Positions 1 to 64,000 of a stretch of DNA of 64,000 nucleotides are shown here, in pieces. The notes under the pieces were generated by a model that was not told the DNA's origin, did no database searches, and saw nothing but the letters and a program-made list of their open reading frames with translations. The position numbers were made by a program, and so were the translations under genes. The stretch's first letter is position 1; each line of letters opens with the position of its first letter. The stretch spans positions 15,084,001 to 15,148,000 of the forward strand of contig CM036626.1 of assembly GCA_020746105.1 (NCBI GenBank). Direction: 5' to 3'. Source of the DNA: Trogon surrucura (taxonomy: Eukaryota; Chordata; Aves; Trogoniformes; Trogonidae).

Positions 1-783
1 TGTTTAATTTACTTATGTCTGTGTTAAAACCAGACACATACACATATATAAACTGGAATGTCATTGCTTTTAAAACCCATGTGTTTCTCTTTAATACTAA
101 AAGAAAGTTTCCTTATATTAGCATTCTTTCAAGAAAGGATAGTTTAGCCTTTAAATTATGTGTACTTTTAATGGTAGAATGATGATGGTATCACCATCGG
201 ACTTGATGCTTAACTTACTTGAACGCTAAATGCTAAGGAAACTTTTCAAGTCAGGTATTATCTAGAATAGTGGTTTGCAAAGTGTGGTCCACTGGTTGCT
301 GAGCTGCGGCCCCATTCCCTTTAAAAAGTAATCTGGCTGTAATCTGAGACACATCAACATTTAGAGCAATACAGACCATCTGTTTGCGTGAAGCCTTTGA
401 GATCTGCTATTCTAGGAAATCCTGCGGTACTGCTGTACTCACCAAATAATTGCCGAGACATTGAGTGATATATATGTGTATAGCAGAGAGTGTCATTGGT
501 ACTTTAGTAAACGAACAAATACCAGCGGGTTTCCGCGCAGTCCATCTCCCCAGGCGTACCAAGCGCACACGGGCGTGTGTGTACCTTCGTGCCCCTGCAG
601 AACCCCCTCGGGTCTCACCAGGGCGTCTCTCTGCCGTGGGAGCGAAGCATAATTCTGCGCAGAGTTAGAGTCATCTGGTGTTGCAACAATGGGGATTGCT
701 GGTCGAATTCAGTACGTATCAACACTATGATGGAAAGGACAAGGAATGGTTTTGGAGTAACGTTTTTTTTTCTGTGTTATTAG
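1..783 (+). other. Intron upstream of the first visible exon
   Basis: AT-rich intronic sequence with no recognised element, except a CpG-dense patch at about 522-665 that stands out from its surroundings. I looked for site A insert exons, expected just upstream in PMCA2, and saw none. The polypyrimidine tract before the acceptor is about 761-779. Confidence 0.8.
522..665. promoter_or_regulatory. CpG-dense patch in intron, function unknown
   Basis: About 13 CpG dinucleotides fall within roughly 145 bases, next to AT-rich intron where CpG is rare. It lies about 120-260 bases upstream of the site A-proximal exon. No splice sites framing a convincing coding exon were seen. It could be a small unmethylated regulatory element, a decayed exon, or a GC-rich insertion. 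The dinucleotide density is observed; any regulatory role is inference. Confidence 0.3.
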
Positions 784-59417
<58,634 letters not shown>

Positions 59418-60264
59418 TAGAAGGAAATGCCCACATGGGCTAGAAAATAAATGCTTAATTTTTGGTCATGGCAAGATAATGTTACAAGGAAAGCCATAGG
59501 GTGTTTGTGTATGTAAACAATGGTACTTGTTAATTGCTTTACTATTTTTGGAAGAGGAACACATGAAAAAGTAAAATAAGTGTGTATAGCAGAAAAGAAA
59601 AAGTGAAAAGATGATAAAAGTATAATATGCAAAAATAGGAATACTTTTTTGAAAAAACTACTGTGAATGGACATTCTTTTTCTACTTCAGTGATGACGGC
59701 TCATAAAATAGCACTACTTCAAAATGCTCGCTGTGACAATGGCTAGTAAAATGCTGGGAAGGCTTTCAAAAACATCCTGGTTTATTTTGACAAAAATACA
59801 TTGTTGCTGCCACTTCTGCAATAACAGAGTTATTTAAATTGTTGAGTCTAAGGTATAAGTACCATTTGATTACAAAACAGTAATTCTTTCTGTTCTGGCA
59901 CTGCCATATGTATCTCACAACTAAAAGGAATTGATTTTCTTTCCTCTTAGGTAAGGAAATATGTGGTTGTGGTTTTATTTTTAGTAAAGGGCCTAAGCAT
60001 CCATTAAATATTGAACTGTATGTGTTGATTTCTTAGAAAAATCTGTCTTCTTCTTTAAAAAAAATTCCAACTTTTGCTAAATACAAAAGTCCATACCATT
60101 TTTTTTAATATACTAAATACTTGCACTGTATCGTGGTGCTAAATATAGTACAGATTAGGATATCTAGTAAAATTGTCCTGTAGTGCTAAAAAATTATTTG
60201 AACTGTTTTACCTTTTTCATTGCAGTGAAGTAGCATGTTTTCTAGCACTCTAGGGCTCTCTCTC

Positions 60265-60289
60265 TACTTGATCTTTCTAAGATCAAGTA
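60265..60289. repeat. Perfect inverted repeat, 11-bp arms, 3-nt loop
   Basis: TACTTGATCTT (60265-60275) and AAGATCAAGTA (60279-60289) are exact reverse complements separated by TCT. Confidence 0.85.
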
Positions 60290-61442
60290 TTTGTGCCAGC
60301 TTGCAGAAGAGAGCAGCTCTTTAAAACAGAGACGTACTCCCTTTATCAGATGTGAATGTTTTACATCATGCTTACAAGAAAAAGAGGTGAATAATTAAAA
60401 AAACCCATTTTGTTCTTTAAGGAAACCTTTAGAGAATACTTTTAGCTCAGAAGATTTTGATTTTTATCTACTTTCTCCCTTTTTCCATTTACAAATAGAT
60501 ACGGGTTTGTTTTTTTTTCTGGAGAAAGAGATGCAGCCATGGATTTTAGAAAAAAAAATGAGGAAAGCTGTTAACTAAAACTAGGACAGTTGGGTTTCTT
60601 TAGTGCATCCACAGAGCAAAACAATAAATGGGGGAAACTGCTGTTAGAGAGATTAAGGGTTTGAGTAAATTCCTGAGGTTCTGTGGTAAGTAATTAAATA
60701 CGGATCTTCAGCTTTGAGGTTTTGTGTGTCTTGACTCTATTGAGTCAGGAGCACTCATCACTAGAGAAAATTCATACTGTCACAGTATAAAGGTGACAAC
60801 CAGGTGCCCAGGTAATGGTGATCTTTCTGAACAGATGACCTCTAAATGTGCATTCTTTTCTTCCTGGTGGCTATAGGAGGAGTGTTGTCTGTTGGCATTT
60901 CTGTCAGGATGTCTTTCTGGTTGTGGTGAGTGTAAACATCTACAAGCACAAAAAAGCAAATTACATCCTTTCAGTTCTTCTAGCCTGAGAGGTAGCTTTT
61001 AGTTCTGCGTGTCTTTGTCCACTTAATTCACAGATCAATTATTATTCTTTCACACTATTTAAACCAAAATGAACATTAATTATATTTCTTTGCTAACATC
61101 CATCTTAGTTTCCTTTCTGCTCTTAGTTGTAGAAATACCTTCAGTAGGATGTATTGCTTCTCTCCTGCCAAGAGGCCTCTGTGATTTTTTTTTTCTCCTT
61201 TTGTTTATTCAGTGACTTTGACTTGTACATCCCTTTCACGGCTGTGGAATCATAATAATAAAAAAAAGGAAATGGGCCGACAGATTCAAAAATAGTTCCA
61301 AGGTGTCCATTGGAGAGCGATGAACTTATATGCAGGTCACGTTAGATCCATTGCTGGATGGACCTTGAGTTGAGCGCATTTTGATGCGTTATGTGTTTTG
61401 GCCCATCCAAATAAATTCATACACTTGTACTACATTTCTCAG

Positions 61443-61536
61443 GAAGCCAGCAAAAGAAGAGTTGATGGAAGAAGATGAGGATGTCTGTAGCATCCTTGGG
61501 GAGCTGGAGGATTTGCAAGAATCCTCTGATGTCTAA
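61443..61536 (+). other. Exon-like open segment after a good acceptor, unidentified
   Basis: A pyrimidine-leaning tract ending ATTTCTCAG precedes 61443. One frame then reads KPAKEELMEEDEDVCSILGE and LEDLQESSDV to a TAA at 61534-61536. The same frame is open upstream to an ATG at 61384 (54... amber-free codons to the TAA or slightly fewer). The acidic, low-complexity-free composition looks like a protein C-terminus, but I do not recognise the family. It needs an incoming exon ending in phase 2, whereas ATP2B2 exon 13 ends in phase 0. Joined to exon 13 it would instead add EASKRRVDGRR and stop. It could be a relic exon, a retrocopy fragment or chance. Confidence 0.2.
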
Positions 61537-64000
61537 TGCACTTCTGGAGATGCGGAAGAAGAAGGTAGAGCATCCCCTCACTTTATATATATAAGAGGAT
61601 GACCTTAAGATTAGGAATAAACACTAGACTCTCTCACAACTAGATTGATCATTCAAATCCTAACAAGTCCAGTTCTCACCATCATACGCTTATTCTGTAT
61701 ATTTATCTTTATTTTTGCTTATTATCTATTCGGTGAATATTGAACAGATAGCCACAGCACTCAACAAAAGCCTTCGCTCCTGAAACAACTGTAAAGAATC
61801 TATGATAGGGTTTGGATTTTTTTCAGATAACTGACAGATCTCCCTTGTTACGCTTCAGAAAAGATTCATCCAAACTGACACACAACTTTGTAGTACTAAA
61901 GACATTTTTTTTTCTTTTCCTCTCCCTTTCTCAAATCACAGCGTTCAAAACTAGACACCAGAGAAAGGATTTCCAATGTAGATTCTTCATACTGATGTGT
62001 CAGACATATTTCTATGAAGACATGTATGAATTTACTTTTTAAAAAAAGGTGTATGAAAACTGCACATAACTAAGTCAAAGAGGCTATCTGTCTACTTCTG
62101 ATTTTTTTTTTTTCTCTAGCTTTGTTCATTTAGATATTTTGTTGTCTTATTAATATACTCTAGGGTTTTTCTGGATGGATGCACGTTCTTCTCTGAATGG
62201 AAGAGTGTTTGCTTACTGCATAGCATTCTTAGAAGACTACTGACATAAGAAGTTTCACAAGTGACTCATCCTAGTTACACAAGTTTCAGAAAGACTTAAA
62301 AGTGGCCTCAAATTGCAAAAAAAGACAGGGCTCTTCAAACTCTGTTAGTTTTCAGCCATTTTTTCCAAGTCTTTGTAGTACTTCTCACAAATTCTTCATT
62401 CTGAAGGAAGAGACAAGACCGATCATACTATTTTGGCAGTCTGATAGCTTTGGGGAAGTTCAGCAAGTTCACCTTCAGGCAAAACTGCATAAGCTGAGTA
62501 AGAACTGAAAAAATCATTGCATCTTTTTTGATTGTGTACTGAAAAGATTCTGTCGTTACCTCACATCTGGATATGGGAAAATAGTGCAGTGTGGAGATTT
62601 GAAAACTTTTCAAGCGACATGCCAGATTCTTACAACACCAGACCTCGTTCTTTCCCCCTCTGTTTCATCCATCCTGTACTTTAGTTAGCTTTATCGGCTT
62701 CAGGTGGGAAATAACTGTCTAGAACAGTTTTGACAATAAAAGCAAAAACTGAAAAACCGACAGGTTCCATGCTAACTGCTACTGAAAAAAGATTATTCCT
62801 CTTTGGATACTATAAAATACATGGAGGTGCCATACTGCATTTTCTTTCCCTTCCTTTCTGCAGTAAACTGAACCAGTGAAAGCCCTATAGCAATGGAAGT
62901 CACTCCTGGCAAGTGGTTTTGCAGTTAGGTAAAAAGCTAGCACCTCGTTTTATGGCTTTCCATGTAGCTTTTAGTATAGAAGATGTTGCAGTAACCGAGT
63001 GGAATAGAATGGAAACTGTTTTATTTCATACAAAAAAAAAGTACTTAAAAAATAATAATATCCTAGTTGGAGATCAGGTGAATGAGACCTGGGTCCTGAT
63101 AACATTAATGACAACAGAAATGGTCGCTGAAAATCTGTTCTGTGTTAATCATCAGAAAGATGTTTGCTCTACCAGGAGTATTCTGCTACTATAAAAGGTC
63201 CTTTTTTCTGCTAGATCTTTTTATTTTTTTAAACTGTTTATCACAGATATTTTTATTAGCTGTGTGTCCCTCAGAAATATAGATCTTCTAGAGTATAGAA
63301 CATACAGAAAAATGAGAGGTGAATAATTCCAACCTTCCAAATTAGCTTCAGATGTAGGACAGGTGTTTTTTTCTGTACCTGAAGGCCTAGAATCAAAACA
63401 CAATTACATCCTAAATTTTGTTGGAAATATTTCAAACTTTTCATCACGTATGACTTATCATTTACTTTCTCTTTTTTAGCAGCTTGAATTGTTCCAAATA
63501 AATGCATTCTTTTGTAATTAAAAAAACTACATCTTAATTTACAATGCATTATATACATATTTATTTATTTCTATGAACTCTTTCTTCTTTGTTGTTTTCT
63601 GGTTTTGGAAGATAAACTTTTGCACCAAGTTCTTCTCTTCTTTCTTGGCTTCAGGCAGAACGCGGCCCTGTGCATTCAGCTTTTAAGATTCTGAAAGGGT
63701 TAGCATCCTCCCCCTGTAGATTATATCCATGAAGATCTGTAGTTAACTTTCTTCAGGAGAACGAGTAAATTACATGCCTGTAATTCTTGTTCTCCGGAGA
63801 AACTATTAAATACAGACCTTCCCTTTTTGCTCTTGTACTAAGGCCTTTGCTTTCAGTTTATTATTAGGAAGACATTTGTACATCTAGAAATGCCCTTTGG
63901 ATTAGGATTTATCATCGGTGTCTTCCGCAGTGATTGCACTTCATGCTCTTGTTAAAAGTCTTTAAAAACTTTTTTGAATGATCTCTTTTGAAGAGTGCTC

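Noticed and set aside
266..310. Segment resembling the 'variable hit' seen at ends of hAT-type transposons (GGTTTGCAAAGTGTGGTCCA)
   Set aside because: Only about 40 bases of vague resemblance, with no terminal inverted repeats or target duplication identified.
60873..60924. Possible micro-exon between CTATAG and GTGAGT
   Set aside because: The reading (Cys/Leu/Gly-rich, 49 nt) resembles no PMCA tail, and its phase fits neither exon 13 nor the segment at 61443.

Overview
The window lies inside one large vertebrate gene. Thirteen plus-strand exons (784 to 59411), all in consistent phase with GT..AG boundaries, encode 795 contiguous residues of a plasma-membrane calcium pump (PMCA, P2B-type Ca2+-ATPase). 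Diagnostic residues fit paralogue 2 (ATP2B2) better than ATP2B1, ATP2B3 or ATP2B4. Many CR1 LINE fragments, including 3' ends with the 8-bp ATTCTATG/ATTCTGTG terminal repeat, point to a bird; turtles and crocodilians also carry CR1. No other protein-coding gene is convincingly present.

Layout: 1-783 is the 3' part of an intron with a short CpG-rich patch. Exons 1-3 (784-5009) carry the linker after splice site A, TM3-TM4 with the Ca2+-binding PEGLP motif, and the DKTGT phosphorylation site. A 20-kb intron follows (5010-25142). Exons 4-8 (25143-41926) complete the nucleotide-binding and phosphorylation domains, including KGASE, TGDN and GDGTNDG. Exons 9-12 (42515-55454) hold TM5-TM10. Exon 13 (59229-59411) starts the C-terminal tail and ends inside the calmodulin-binding helix. 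The 5' exons (N-terminus, TM1-TM2, actuator domain, site A inserts) and the 3' exons (site C, rest of the calmodulin-binding domain, C-tail) lie outside the window.

Mobile elements are all CR1. The main one is a young antisense copy (30222-32973) whose ORF2 frame is open for 884 codons, with reverse transcriptase intact and only the endonuclease N-terminus missing. A sense CR1 3' fragment (about 25458-26231) sits in the preceding intron, so exon 5 (26700-26934) is flanked by inverted CR1 copies. Older CR1 scraps lie near 10.6, 17.4-18.0, 37.2, 43.0 and 53.2 kb.

I found no undescribed multi-gene system. The observations most worth checking are the inverted CR1 pair around exon 5, the nearly intact CR1 ORF with a 15-bp duplication at its 5' junction, a 17-bp RNA-style hairpin at 10334-10375, the CpG patch at 522-665, and an exon-like acidic open segment after a good acceptor at 61443.
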